Below, in pieces: positions 8,026-16,427 of a stretch of 18,941 bases of DNA (positions are counted from its first letter, which is position 1; each line of letters begins with the position of its first letter). A program made the translations under genes and the position numbers. This DNA comes from an uncultured Oscillospiraceae bacterium (GTDB taxonomy: Bacteria; Bacillota; Clostridia; Oscillospirales; Oscillospiraceae), in contig CAADUV010000147.1 of the NCBI GenBank assembly GCA_900752305.1, forward strand, positions 1 through 18,941. Direction: 5' to 3'. The notes beneath the pieces were generated by a model. It had not been told where the DNA came from. It ran no database searches and worked only from the letters and a program-made list of their open reading frames with translations.

Positions 8026-8056
8026 CCCAGCGGAACCGAAAAAACGGCCCGCTGGG
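8026..8056 (-). other. Stem-loop between WXG100 and effector genes
   Basis: Outer arms CCCAGCGG (8026-8033) and CCGCTGGG (8049-8056) pair perfectly over 8 bp. Inside, CCG and CGG form a further 3-bp stem around six A (T6 on the coding strand). No T-run follows, so it is unlikely to be a full terminator. It may stabilise or process the message between the WXG100 genes and the downstream effector. Confidence 0.5.
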
Positions 8057-8074
8057 CGGAAACGGTTGGCCCAT

Positions 8075-8380
8075 TTAGAAGCCCTTTCCCAGATCTTCTG
8101 CCTTTGCTTTGCCTTCTTGCTCTACCGTTTCATAGTTCTCGGCGGCATCGATCAGAAAATCGTGATAAGCGGTCATGTCTGTGGCAAAGGTCTCAAAGGC
8201 GCTCTGCATTCCTGCAAATTTGTCTCTCATCGTGTCCAAAGTGCCGCTCTTCATGCGGCTGGTGACATTGCGGAGCTCGGTGAGCATATCAGTGTACGAC
8301 GTCTTGATGGTCTCTGCATTGTCCTTGATGGTCCTTGCTTTGTCCCGCATCACGTTGGAATCCACTACGATTTGTGCCAT
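8075..8380 (-). CDS. WXG100/EsxA-like protein (degenerate WXG turn, YxxxE tail)
   Basis: 101 residues, the usual WXG100 length, and all helical. The ATG follows AAAGGAG. The hairpin turn reads RMKSGTLDT (42-50), so the Gly is kept but the Trp is missing. The C-terminus has YETVE (83-87), which fits the YxxxD/E export motif of the EsxB/CFP-10 type. WXG100 proteins are small T7SS substrates that dimerise and engage EssC. This is the last of three in a row and is probably one half of a heterodimer. Confidence 0.88.
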   Translation of the reverse strand: MAQIVVDSNVMRDKARTIKDNAETIKTSYTDMLTELRNVTSRMKSGTLDTMRDKFAGMQSAFETFATDMTAYHDFLIDAAENYETVEQEGKAKAEDLGKGF

Positions 8381-8416
8381 GGTTCATTACTCCTTTCAAA
8401 CTTGTCTTCGACTGTG

Positions 8417-8728
8417 TTACTTCCCGACGCTGAGTCTGCTTGCCTTTGCGTTGATATCCGATTCTGTGCTCCGCACCTTTTCGGCATAAGCTTTCAACTG
8501 ATCGATGAACGCATTCAGCGCATTGTCCGCGGCCTTGAAGTCATTTCGATACCCTTCGATCCTCTGGTTGAAGGTCGTGCTGGCCTTGCCCTTATAGCTG
8601 ACCTTCAGATCAGAGGTCGCGGCGTAGATACTGGTATAGGCACCGTGGAAGCTGTCGAGCTTGTTCTTCAGTGCAGTAGCAGAATTGAGCAGTTCTTCCG
8701 GTGTGATATCAAGATTTACGTAAGACAT
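8417..8728 (-). CDS. WXG100-like protein (YKG in place of WXG)
   Basis: 103 residues, helical. The ATG at 8728 is preceded by AAAGGAG. The turn is SYKGKAS (44-50), that is Tyr-Lys-Gly at the WXG position, with helices on both sides; the tail (YAEKVRSTESD) has no canonical YxxxD/E. It sits between two other WXG100-type genes, 36 and 41 bp from them, in the same operon. Likely a T7SS substrate or the partner of one of its neighbours. Confidence 0.88.
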   Translation of the reverse strand: MSYVNLDITPEELLNSATALKNKLDSFHGAYTSIYAATSDLKVSYKGKASTTFNQRIEGYRNDFKAADNALNAFIDQLKAYAEKVRSTESDINAKASRLSVGK

Positions 8729-8769
8729 ATAGAGTTCTCCTTTCTAGTTTGCGTTCTGGTAGGGGTGGG

Positions 8770-9078
8770 TCAATGACGACCGGATCTCAGTGCGGCAGCT
8801 CGTTCTGCGGCCCACTGGTCTTCCTGTTGGATCCGGTCTGCGCACGTCGTGATGGTCTCGGCCAATTGCGCCAGCTGCTTCTGGGTACGGGTCATTTCAC
8901 TGTGCAGCTCTGCCAGCTTTCCCCGAAATGTTTCACCGGCCGGCCCCTGCCAGGCGGCTCTGCAGTCCTGTTCCATCTGCTGGAGCAGCTTGAGCTGGGC
9001 CGCCAGGTCGTCGGCATTCTTTCGGATGACATTGGCTTGGGAAATCACTCTCGCGTGATTGATGCGAAATCTTACCAT
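8770..9078 (-). CDS. WXG100 protein with canonical WQG motif
   Basis: 102 residues, two helices around AAWQGPAGETF, with W43-Q44-G45 as the canonical WXG turn. The ATG follows AAAGGAAG. It is rich in Ala, Gln and Glu and ends in a charged tail without a clear YxxxD/E motif. First of the three WXG100 genes and 27 bp downstream of the ubiquitin-like gene. Expected to be exported by the EssC ATPase as part of a dimer, possibly with one of the two degenerate family members that follow. Confidence 0.92.
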   Translation of the reverse strand: MVRFRINHARVISQANVIRKNADDLAAQLKLLQQMEQDCRAAWQGPAGETFRGKLAELHSEMTRTQKQLAQLAETITTCADRIQQEDQWAAERAAALRSGRH

Positions 9079-9105
9079 TCAAAACTTCCTTTCTGACCTG
9101 CTCCG

Positions 9106-9363
9106 CTAGAGCAGGAGCAGCTTAGCGCCGGTAGAGATCCCCAGCTGTGCGAAGCTGCATTCCGGACGCAGGACGGTGCCGTCGGAAACGTCGAACAGGA
9201 TCGCATCCGTCTGTTGAACTGGTATCCCCAATTCAGTGTGCAGGATGCGGAGGATCAGCTGCTGCGCGGTCCGAATGGACATGGTATCCGGAACGGTAAA
9301 ATCATAGGTATCGTCCAGCGCTGGGACTCGGATCGTAATAGAAATGCGTTCTATCGTGTTCAC
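9106..9363 (-). CDS. YukD/EsaB-like ubiquitin-fold T7SS protein
   Basis: 85 residues from a GTG at 9363 whose last bases overlap the stop codon of the ATPase gene (GTGA); a longer reading from a TTG at 9420 would overlap it by about 60 bp and exceed the family's usual size. The pattern ITIRVPALDDTYDFTVPDTMSIR...LIL.IL...LGI ... LF...DGTVLRP...F.QLGISTGAKLLL is that of the YukD ubiquitin-like fold, including the final beta-strand. In Bacillus and Staphylococcus, YukD/EsaB is a cytoplasmic T7SS component needed for secretion. Overlap with the ATPase gene implies translational coupling. Confidence 0.85.
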   Translation of the reverse strand: MNTIERISITIRVPALDDTYDFTVPDTMSIRTAQQLILRILHTELGIPVQQTDAILFDVSDGTVLRPECSFAQLGISTGAKLLLL

Positions 9364-12300
9364 CACCTTATCTCTGCCGTTTGCTCCCGTTGACAGAAGT
9401 AACAGCTCTGTGCCTTCCAATTGGGCAACAACGGGAGCGTCTCAATCTTTGTGGCGGCCAGCTGATAGCAGCGAGGACACAGGACATATTGCTCTGCCCG
9501 GACCACGAGGGATAAAAAGAGGGCATCGTTGTTCTTGGCGCCGCTGGAGGAGAAACCGCAGAGGAAGCAGATCCCGTATTGCGGGTCATTCATATACTGG
9601 AGCACCCTCCGCATAAAAGCGGCTTGTTCGTCTGTGATCATCTCAAAAAAGGTGCTGAACTCCCCGATCACAAGGAAGAGGGGGGTGTGCGCAGCCTCCG
9701 GATGGGACAAACGGTCGTTCAGCTCAGCTCTCCATCCTTCGATGAACTCGTCCAATGTATCAACGCTGCAGAGATAGGTACAAGCGGGGGTGGCCTCTGC
9801 TGCCGTGCGGAAGGTCTCTGCTTCCGTATCGATGAACACCAACTGCCGGTCTGGATAGAGGGCGATGTTGGGCAGGAGCGCGCGGTAGTAGTGAGCCAAG
9901 TCTTCCGTGTTTTCGGCACAGATGCAGACCTTATAGGCCTCGTGGAGCGCAATGCCGTAGGATAGAACGCCGGATTTAGAAGTGCCCAAAAGGAGGGTGT
10001 CTGGTGCCTGCAGGATGGGCGTGGGGGTATTGGACTCAGGAGCCGGCACACGGAAGTCGGATGCATGGGTCTCGCGGTGATCCTCCAAAGGAGCATCCAA
10101 GGAGAGGGGCAGGGCGCCGCTCCATCCATCGGACAAGGCGTGATATTGACGGGTGATCTCAGTGATGCGTTCCACCTCGCTCTCGCCTGCTGCAGCCAGT
10201 GCCGTCTGGAAGGCAACGACTTCCCGTTGAAAGACTGTGATGCCGCGGCCGCTGATGTCCTCCGGCACGATGGGAGGCCGGACGTTTAGAATGTCTAGGT
10301 AGTGGATGGGGTCATTCATCTTGAACGAGAGGAACGTGGCGATATGTTCTGCTATGCGGTAGTGGATGCCATCTCTGGTGCTGCTCGTCAGGACGAAATA
10401 AATGCCGAAGGTTTTGCCGGCACCCAGCAGGGCAGCCAGTTCGGCGGAGATGCCCGGGTACTTTTCATGCAGTCCTGCGTAGTTGTCGATCAGGACCAGG
10501 ACTGCAGGCAGCGGTTTTGAACAGGAGGTGCGATAGTCGGTAAAGGTCCCGCAGTGATGGGCAGAGAAGAGAAATTTGCGCTCTTCCACGATGGTCTGCA
10601 GCAGCTCCAGCAGCTGGTATAGCTTCTGTTCCTCATCGGCAAATACCACTGCACCAGTGTGGGGGAGCGCGGTCAGATACCCGAGATTGCGTCCGCCGAA
10701 ATCCATTGCGTATACATGGAGTTCCTCCGGCGTGTAGCAGTATTGGCAGACCATGGAGCAGACCAGCGTCTGCAAAAAGGTGGTCTTACCGGTACCGCTC
10801 GCGCCGTACAGACCGATATGCCCTGTCTTCGCAAGGTCGAGGGTGAGCGGCTTCTGCTGCTGTATTTGGACCAGATCCAGCAGGGCGATGGTTGTGGAGC
10901 ATAGCCCGCGCTTTCCTTTGGGGAGACTGCTCAGCAATACCTTCTCAGGCAGTACATCCAACCATAGTTGCTTTGCAGTCCACTGTTTCTTCTGTCCCAG
11001 AGCCACCAGAGCCGCTACCACTGCTTCCAGCTGCGTCTTATCCGTCCTTGTCAGAGACAGATCCAACCGCTCGCTGTGAATGGGTGTGGCTGTGTTGTCG
11101 GTCATCTCCACAGTGATCGCCTCATCGGGCAAATAATGCTGGGCAGGCGCGTAATCCGCACCACTGTAAGCGGACTGGATACAGGTGTAGATTTCGTCGT
11201 AACCTACCTGTAAGTACATGCGTCCGGGATTCTTGATCCTGGCCGCATCCGGACGACTGAGCAATTCCATGCTGTCCTGCTTCTCGGCCACCTTCAGGCA
11301 GACCTTAAAGCGGGAGTTGCTCATGATCTGCGGGTCTACGATGCCGCTGGGTCGTTGGGTCGCCAGGATCAGATGGATCCCCAAGCTGCGTCCCACCTGA
11401 GCGATATTGACCAGTTCGGTCAAAAAATCTGACTGCTGCGTTTTCAGCTGAGCAAATTCATCGATGATGATGACGAGATGGGGCAGCGGCACCTCCAGAC
11501 GGCCGCTCTTATAGTATTTATGGTAGGAGTTGATATCCAGCTTATCGACCCGGAGGGCGGCAGCGGCTTCGTTGAACAAACGCTGACGGGAGTTGATCTC
11601 CGCGTGAAGGGAGACGAGGGCGCGGTAGAGGATGTTGCCGGATAGGTTTGAGATGGTGGCGGACAGATGGGGGAGGGCGGGGGAGAACGGCTTTGCCATA
11701 AAGGGACGCGCCATATCGCCGCCTTTGAAGTCCACTAGGACGAACGCCACCTCCCGGGGACTGTAGTGGATGGCGAGGGACAGGATCAAAGTCTGTAAAA
11801 ATTCACTTTTTCCGGAGCCGGTGGTGCCTGCGATCAGACCGTGACAACCGTGATAGGACTCATGCAGGTCCAGAGAGAACACGCTGCCGCCTGCCATCAC
11901 ACCGATGGGTGCTGCCAAAGATTTGGCGGAATTGTTGTTATCCCAGTGCCGTTCAATGGCCAGGGATTCCACATTGCCCACCTGATACATCTGTAAAAAG
12001 GAGATGCGGTCAGTGATGCCCATGGTGTGTACATCCCGCTGGATGGGGAGGGCGGACAAGTGCTCTGCAAATGTGTGGATACGGGACAGCGTGAGGGGAT
12101 CTGGCGCAAAAGGAAGGAATCGGTTTGCGTTTTGGTTCTTGATATAGTATCCTGTCCGCGTGTCATCACTCTGAATGATGGTCTTGCAGGATTTGGGGAG
12201 CTTGGTGATGTCGCCGTACGCAAAGATGGCTGTCAGCCCCACCTGGGCGGGGTTTCCATCCAGGTAACGCAGCAGAGACTCCTGTTCCACGAGGGTGGGG

Positions 12301-13979
12301 TCGGTCAGGACCAAAAGGTAGTGGGGGATGGGCAGGGGGGCAGGACCATCCGTGCTCTCCCGCATAGAGAAGATCTCATCCAGGTAGTGGAAGAGATGAT
12401 GGACCTCATCTGGACGGGTGGCAAAGAAACGGATCCGTTGATCACTGCTCCAACAATGAGGGACGTTCTTGAAGGAGAGAAAATCCGACGCCTGCTGGAG
12501 AGAAGGCACCAGGACGAGCTTCACCTCATCATAGGGATGCAGGGCGATGACATTGAGCAGCATCCCGTTCAAGACATTGCGGATGTTCTTTCGGCTGCCG
12601 ATGATACCGATGCTGTGATTCTGTCGAAGATCCAGTGTCAGGGGCACATCGTGCAAGGTGCTGTACTTCTCCGAAAGCTCCGTGGGGAGATGGCGGAGGT
12701 TGTCCTCGTGCAGTTCAAAGCCCAGCCTGGGCACGTTGAGGCGCACAGCAAAGGGACGATCGCCCAACCCCATCCGAACGGACAGAAAGTCCTCGTCCTC
12801 ATAAGTGCGCTCCCAGAGGCGCAATTTTGTGCGCTCATCATCCAGGAGGGTGCAGAGGGTGTCCGGGGAGAGGCAGAGGACCTCCTTTAAAAGATAAGCA
12901 GTCTGCTCCTGCTTGGCGACCAGATCGGTTTCGATGTCTGCAATGTAGGACGTGTACCGCTTCTGACGGTGGGCTTCCTCTGCCAGGATGCGGCGCTTTT
13001 GATAGCTTCGGAGGATAGAGGGCCAGAGCAAAGAGCCGATGAGCATGCTCACCGCCATGATCGCACTGGAGATGACTGCGGATAGATTGCCGCCGGCGAT
13101 CGCGTTGGCTAGAGAGGTGCCGACGCTGGCCAACATCACCAGGGACATGGTGAGACTGGGACCGATGATCAAGATAGCGGGTGTTTTGTCCGGCTGGAAG
13201 GGAGAAGGCGGTGGATCTACATCGATGACATCCTGCTCCAGTGACTTTAAGATCCGGGGTGTGATGATAAAGGGGGAGGGCCGCATGGCCGGGTCGATGG
13301 GTGCCTTGGCGGGAGCGGAAGTCATAGGCGGGAGGGAACAGGAAACATCAAGACGACGTATGGCGATGCCGTCCCCTAGGTAGACCATGGACAGACCCAT
13401 CAGGAAGATCTCATCAAAGAGATGCAGCTGTTGGGAATGGGTCCGGCGCCCGTTGACATAGATCCCGATGCTGCGCTTTAGATCTTCCAGGAAGGCGTTT
13501 CCGTGGCTATCGATGCGGATGGCCGCGTGTTTCTCTCTGGAGATATAATTGCTGAGGGTGTAGGAAATGTCGTTGGAAGGCAGCCGTCCGATAAAAACAT
13601 TGGTGTCTTTGGCGAGCGAATACTTTTGATAGTCCACGCGGAGGTAATCGACAGCTATGAGGAGGAGCTTTACCGGGTCACCAGCACCTTTGGGCTGAAA
13701 GACGAAATAATCGCCGCTTTCGATCACACTGCCCGCGTAAGGCTGCCCGTTGCGCATGGCGGTATAAGGGCTGTCGGAGCTTTGGTTGGTAACGCATAGG
13801 ATAGCGCCAGCGTTTGCTTCCTGCGCAAAGGGGAGGACAAAATCAGACGGAAGTCCGGGGATCTCCTCTGATAAGGAGCGGGGCTGACTTTTGAGCATCT
13901 CGCTGAGGATGCGGGAATGGATCCGGTTTCCAACAAAAAATGTGACCAAAAAGTCGGATATGGTGGGATGTTTGGCCAT
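9360..13979 (-). CDS. essC: EssC-like FtsK/SpoIIIE ATPase of T7SS with N-terminal FHA domain
   Basis: 1539 residues. The ATG at 13979 is chosen because GGTGA lies 5 bp upstream; TTG/GTG readings upstream add four residues. An FHA domain at about 120-200 shows FIGRLPSND, SREKHAAI and an LED...YVNGRR pattern; an earlier beta-rich stretch (1-110) may be a second, divergent one. Two transmembrane helices lie near 267-290 and 299-320. Three FtsK-like ATPase modules follow. D1 has Walker A GTTGSGKS (718-725) and Walker B VIIIDEFAQL. D2 has GASGTGKT (1059-1066) with IDNYAGL in place of a DE. D3 has a decayed P-loop, GTSKSGVL (from 1332). This is the motor and substrate-recognition centre of Firmicutes T7SS, acting at the membrane. 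Domain order and length match EssC/YukBA (about 1480-1500 residues). Confidence 0.95.
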   Translation of the reverse strand: MAKHPTISDFLVTFFVGNRIHSRILSEMLKSQPRSLSEEIPGLPSDFVLPFAQEANAGAILCVTNQSSDSPYTAMRNGQPYAGSVIESGDYFVFQPKGAGDPVKLLLIAVDYLRVDYQKYSLAKDTNVFIGRLPSNDISYTLSNYISREKHAAIRIDSHGNAFLEDLKRSIGIYVNGRRTHSQQLHLFDEIFLMGLSMVYLGDGIAIRRLDVSCSLPPMTSAPAKAPIDPAMRPSPFIITPRILKSLEQDVIDVDPPPSPFQPDKTPAILIIGPSLTMSLVMLASVGTSLANAIAGGNLSAVISSAIMAVSMLIGSLLWPSILRSYQKRRILAEEAHRQKRYTSYIADIETDLVAKQEQTAYLLKEVLCLSPDTLCTLLDDERTKLRLWERTYEDEDFLSVRMGLGDRPFAVRLNVPRLGFELHEDNLRHLPTELSEKYSTLHDVPLTLDLRQNHSIGIIGSRKNIRNVLNGMLLNVIALHPYDEVKLVLVPSLQQASDFLSFKNVPHCWSSDQRIRFFATRPDEVHHLFHYLDEIFSMRESTDGPAPLPIPHYLLVLTDPTLVEQESLLRYLDGNPAQVGLTAIFAYGDITKLPKSCKTIIQSDDTRTGYYIKNQNANRFLPFAPDPLTLSRIHTFAEHLSALPIQRDVHTMGITDRISFLQMYQVGNVESLAIERHWDNNNSAKSLAAPIGVMAGGSVFSLDLHESYHGCHGLIAGTTGSGKSEFLQTLILSLAIHYSPREVAFVLVDFKGGDMARPFMAKPFSPALPHLSATISNLSGNILYRALVSLHAEINSRQRLFNEAAAALRVDKLDINSYHKYYKSGRLEVPLPHLVIIIDEFAQLKTQQSDFLTELVNIAQVGRSLGIHLILATQRPSGIVDPQIMSNSRFKVCLKVAEKQDSMELLSRPDAARIKNPGRMYLQVGYDEIYTCIQSAYSGADYAPAQHYLPDEAITVEMTDNTATPIHSERLDLSLTRTDKTQLEAVVAALVALGQKKQWTAKQLWLDVLPEKVLLSSLPKGKRGLCSTTIALLDLVQIQQQKPLTLDLAKTGHIGLYGASGTGKTTFLQTLVCSMVCQYCYTPEELHVYAMDFGGRNLGYLTALPHTGAVVFADEEQKLYQLLELLQTIVEERKFLFSAHHCGTFTDYRTSCSKPLPAVLVLIDNYAGLHEKYPGISAELAALLGAGKTFGIYFVLTSSTRDGIHYRIAEHIATFLSFKMNDPIHYLDILNVRPPIVPEDISGRGITVFQREVVAFQTALAAAGESEVERITEITRQYHALSDGWSGALPLSLDAPLEDHRETHASDFRVPAPESNTPTPILQAPDTLLLGTSKSGVLSYGIALHEAYKVCICAENTEDLAHYYRALLPNIALYPDRQLVFIDTEAETFRTAAEATPACTYLCSVDTLDEFIEGWRAELNDRLSHPEAAHTPLFLVIGEFSTFFEMITDEQAAFMRRVLQYMNDPQYGICFLCGFSSSGAKNNDALFLSLVVRAEQYVLCPRCYQLAATKIETLPLLPNWKAQSCYFCQREQTAEIRW

Positions 13980-14012
13980 TTGATTCACCAACTCTCTCGA
14001 ACAAGGTAGGGG

Positions 14013-15140
14013 TTATAGCTGCGCACCACAGTTGCCGCAGAATTTCATCCCAGGACGGTTTTCCGTACCGCAGGAAGGGCACTTAGCAGCCGAAAGGGAG
14101 GCACCGCAGTTGCCGCAGAACTTCATCCCGGCGGGGATCTCTGCGTTGCAGTGGGGACAAACGGTGGTGGCAGCCAGCGGTTTCCCGCAAGCACCGCAGA
14201 ATTTCATCCCAGCGCTGATGCCAGCCCCGCAATGGGGGCAAGCGGGCGTGTTAGCAGGCGGAGCCTGAACGGTGGAGCCGATGTTGGAGAAGAGGGTGCC
14301 GAACTGGTTGACAGCACCCAATCCCATGCCCAGCCCGATCCCCGCGTTGGCGATCCCACCGGTGGACGGGTTTTTTGCCAGCTCTTCCGCGATGTCCAGC
14401 GAACGGCGTTCCCGGTAAAAGTCCTTGCCCAGGGCCAGCTCTTCCTTGTAACCGCGGAGCTTTTCGTAGTCCTTCTGGTTGGGGGCGATGGATTCGCAGA
14501 AGAAGTTGACGATCTCCACGCCGAAGCGATCGAACTCGTCACGAACAGCCTCTCTAAATAAGTCGGAGAGTTCGGACAGATAAGCGGAGATCTCCAGGAA
14601 GGAGATCTGCTTTTTGATCATGTACTCGGAGACCACAGACTTGGTTTTTGCGGCAATCAGACCGCTAAAATATTTGAGGATCGTGGTATAGTCCCCGATC
14701 GCACCATGGGGAATGGCACCGATGATACGCGAGAGGAAAAGTCGGGTATTGTTGATCGCGATGCCATACTGTCCATAGGCCCCCACATTCAGGAGCAGGC
14801 CATACTTGGGGTCCTCTAAGGGAATCGCAGTTTGCGTCCCCCAGGGCAAGTCCAGTTTGACCGTCCTGTTGACGTAGTATATTTCAGCAGTAAAGGGGGT
14901 CTTCCCGCCGAAAGGCAGATTGACCAATTTGTTCAAAAGCGGGAGATTGCCGGTCGTTAACGTATGCGTACCTGGACCGAACAGATCCAGCGCTTCACCA
15001 CCCTTTAAGAACAGCGCTTCCTGTCCCTGGTTGACAATGAGCTGAGAGCCGAGGACAAATTGTTCGGAAGGGTATTTGTAAACAAGCCAGTGGAGACCGC
15101 TTGCTTGTCCATCGAATTTGATTCGATCAATGATAGCCAT
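14013..15140 (-). CDS. SPFH-domain protein with three C-terminal zinc ribbons
   Basis: 375 residues from the ATG at 15140 (GAGGT 6 bp upstream); a longer reading from 15242 overlaps the YidD gene. The N-terminal 250 residues match the bacterial SPFH/virion-core-like family (YdjI-type): LVYKYPSEQFVLGSQLIVNQGQEALF, then GTHTLTTGNLPLL and an oligomerising SLDIAEELAKN helix. After a Gly-rich linker (about 268-285) come three zinc ribbons from residue 300, each ending GMKFCG(A/N)CG. At DNA level they form three near-identical units around 14030-14055, 14107-14130 and 14190-14215. Such proteins scaffold membrane microdomains in stress operons next to PspA-like genes; a T7SS operon is less usual. 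Inference: platform or partner for the secretion machine. Confidence 0.88.
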   Translation of the reverse strand: MAIIDRIKFDGQASGLHWLVYKYPSEQFVLGSQLIVNQGQEALFLKGGEALDLFGPGTHTLTTGNLPLLNKLVNLPFGGKTPFTAEIYYVNRTVKLDLPWGTQTAIPLEDPKYGLLLNVGAYGQYGIAINNTRLFLSRIIGAIPHGAIGDYTTILKYFSGLIAAKTKSVVSEYMIKKQISFLEISAYLSELSDLFREAVRDEFDRFGVEIVNFFCESIAPNQKDYEKLRGYKEELALGKDFYRERRSLDIAEELAKNPSTGGIANAGIGLGMGLGAVNQFGTLFSNIGSTVQAPPANTPACPHCGAGISAGMKFCGACGKPLAATTVCPHCNAEIPAGMKFCGNCGASLSAAKCPSCGTENRPGMKFCGNCGAQL

Positions 15141-15156
15141 TGGGGTACCTCGCTTT

Positions 15157-15648
15157 TTAGGGTTCGTCGATCCGATAGATCCTGCCACGGCAGCGTTTGA
15201 ACAGCCTCTGATAGGTCTTGCGCAATCCACGCACAACACCATACTTTTCGATCACCAGGATGGCGTATTCGGAGCAGGTGGGTTTCAGTAGGCACTTGCG
15301 TCGGATCTGTTCTGGCGCATAATGCTGATAGAGTCGGACTGCACCGATCGCTGCTGGTTTCGCGGCAAAGAGGATGCCGATCAGAAATTGGAAAAGGGAC
15401 AGGGAGCAGAGGAACAGGGTGTGGTGATCTGTGTAAAGGCTGGAAATAAGTTTGGAGGAAAGGACAAAAATGCCAAGCCACTTGATCCCAGTATACAGTG
15501 CAAAGGTCATCCCGCAGTTGGCAAGTAGGAAAAGCGCGATACAACGAGCTGCTTTTTGATAGCTGGTATCGGGACGCACGAGCGGCCGTTCCAGCACGTA
15601 CCATGCAACCATATCCTGTTCTTTTTGGCTTGGCATATTTTGATTCAT
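15157..15648 (-). CDS. yidD: YidD-family membrane protein with N-terminal membrane extension
   Basis: 163 residues, about twice the usual YidD length (70-85). The C-terminal half has the YidD core: YQHYAPEQIRRKCLLKPTCS, EYAILVIEKYG, RGL.K...RL.RC, with Cys119, Cys125 and Cys153. YidD is reported to help insertion of membrane proteins through YidC/Sec. The first 100 residues carry two hydrophobic segments (about 34-60 and 70-96) that ordinary YidD lacks. The ATG at 15648 has only a weak AGGA upstream. The next gene begins 16 bp downstream. A dedicated YidD inside a T7SS operon suggests help in inserting EssC or the kinase (inference). Confidence 0.85.
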   Translation of the reverse strand: MNQNMPSQKEQDMVAWYVLERPLVRPDTSYQKAARCIALFLLANCGMTFALYTGIKWLGIFVLSSKLISSLYTDHHTLFLCSLSLFQFLIGILFAAKPAAIGAVRLYQHYAPEQIRRKCLLKPTCSEYAILVIEKYGVVRGLRKTYQRLFKRCRGRIYRIDEP

Positions 15649-15672
15649 AGTAGTATCCTATAGAATAGGGTG

Positions 15673-16359
15673 TCAACGATTCTTCTTTTCACGCAGCTTA
15701 TTGCGCATACCGTTAATGGCCGAATCCGTGTATTCATTAGGCGTCATAGAGCAGCGCAGCTTATCACCAGGGACGATGATGCTGAATTCATCTACATCCG
15801 TAGAGGCCATCCGATAGGAGACCGCTCCCATACAGCCGGAGGTCTCTGCGACTACCTTTTGATAGGTTTCAGAGGACGAAGTGAAATTCGTGATATCCTG
15901 GTAAAAATACTGCATGGTCCGCTCTTTTTTGCTGTCGCTGGTCATGTTGAAGGAGTACTGATAGATGAAAACCTCGCTATTACCAAAGAAGAGCCAGGTC
16001 ACCATATACTCAGAGGTGACCCAGGTATTTCCAGAACCCTGAGCCACAAGGTTATCCACCTTGTCATTAAAAACATAACCGGAGAAAGAGACCGGCGTAA
16101 TTTCCTGTACCTCTTCTTCGTCGATGCCCAGCTTGTTCAATGCCATCTGCTTGGTGTCCAGCTTGCTCAATCTATCCCGTACCAGCTTTTCATACTCCTG
16201 AGCGGTCATACCGGAAGAAGTGCAGCCGCCGCCTGCGCCATAGAAGAACTTGATGATCGACTGCTGCTGGCTGTTTTTGCCGCGCATCATCATCTGCATT
16301 TCCTGTTTTTTCTCTGCTGCATTTACAGCAGCCTGACCCAGCATATCGCCAAAACCCAT
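15673..16359 (-). CDS. Unknown 228-residue protein of the T7SS operon
   Basis: The ATG at 16359 has an excellent AGGAGG site 7 bp upstream, and codon use matches its neighbours. I do not recognise the family. The N-terminus is Met/Gln/Lys-rich (KKQEMQMMMRGK), followed by a Gly/Cys patch (GAGGGCTSSGM), a charged helix (about 50-85) and an apparently beta-rich region with many aromatic residues (TSEYMVTWLFFGNSEVFIYQYSF). It ends in a basic helix, RNKLREKKNR. No signal peptide or clear transmembrane helix, so probably cytoplasmic. It lies between the TPR and YidD genes; genes of this sort occur beside SPFH/zinc-ribbon proteins, so it may assemble with that protein (inference). Confidence 0.8.
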   Translation of the reverse strand: MGFGDMLGQAAVNAAEKKQEMQMMMRGKNSQQQSIIKFFYGAGGGCTSSGMTAQEYEKLVRDRLSKLDTKQMALNKLGIDEEEVQEITPVSFSGYVFNDKVDNLVAQGSGNTWVTSEYMVTWLFFGNSEVFIYQYSFNMTSDSKKERTMQYFYQDITNFTSSSETYQKVVAETSGCMGAVSYRMASTDVDEFSIIVPGDKLRCSMTPNEYTDSAINGMRNKLREKKNR

Positions 16360-16427
16360 ATGTTTTCCTCCTAAAATGTCATTCTATTTATTCTCTAAAA
16401 ACGGAGAGACCTTGCAAGGAACCCCCA

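Noticed and set aside
9106..9420. Longer start (TTG at 9420) for the YukD-like gene
   Set aside because: It overlaps essC by about 60 bp, lacks a ribosome site and adds residues not part of the fold; the GTG overlapping the essC stop is more economical.
12027..12890. A 287-codon plus-strand open frame inside the ATPase gene
   Set aside because: It lies wholly within essC in antisense, with no ribosome site or domain; explained by the codon bias of the real gene.
16360..16427. Possible internal promoter upstream of the 228-residue gene
   Set aside because: TTGCAA and TAGAAT-like boxes are present but about 25 bp apart; an alternative pairing at 16 bp has a poor -10. Not strong enough to report.
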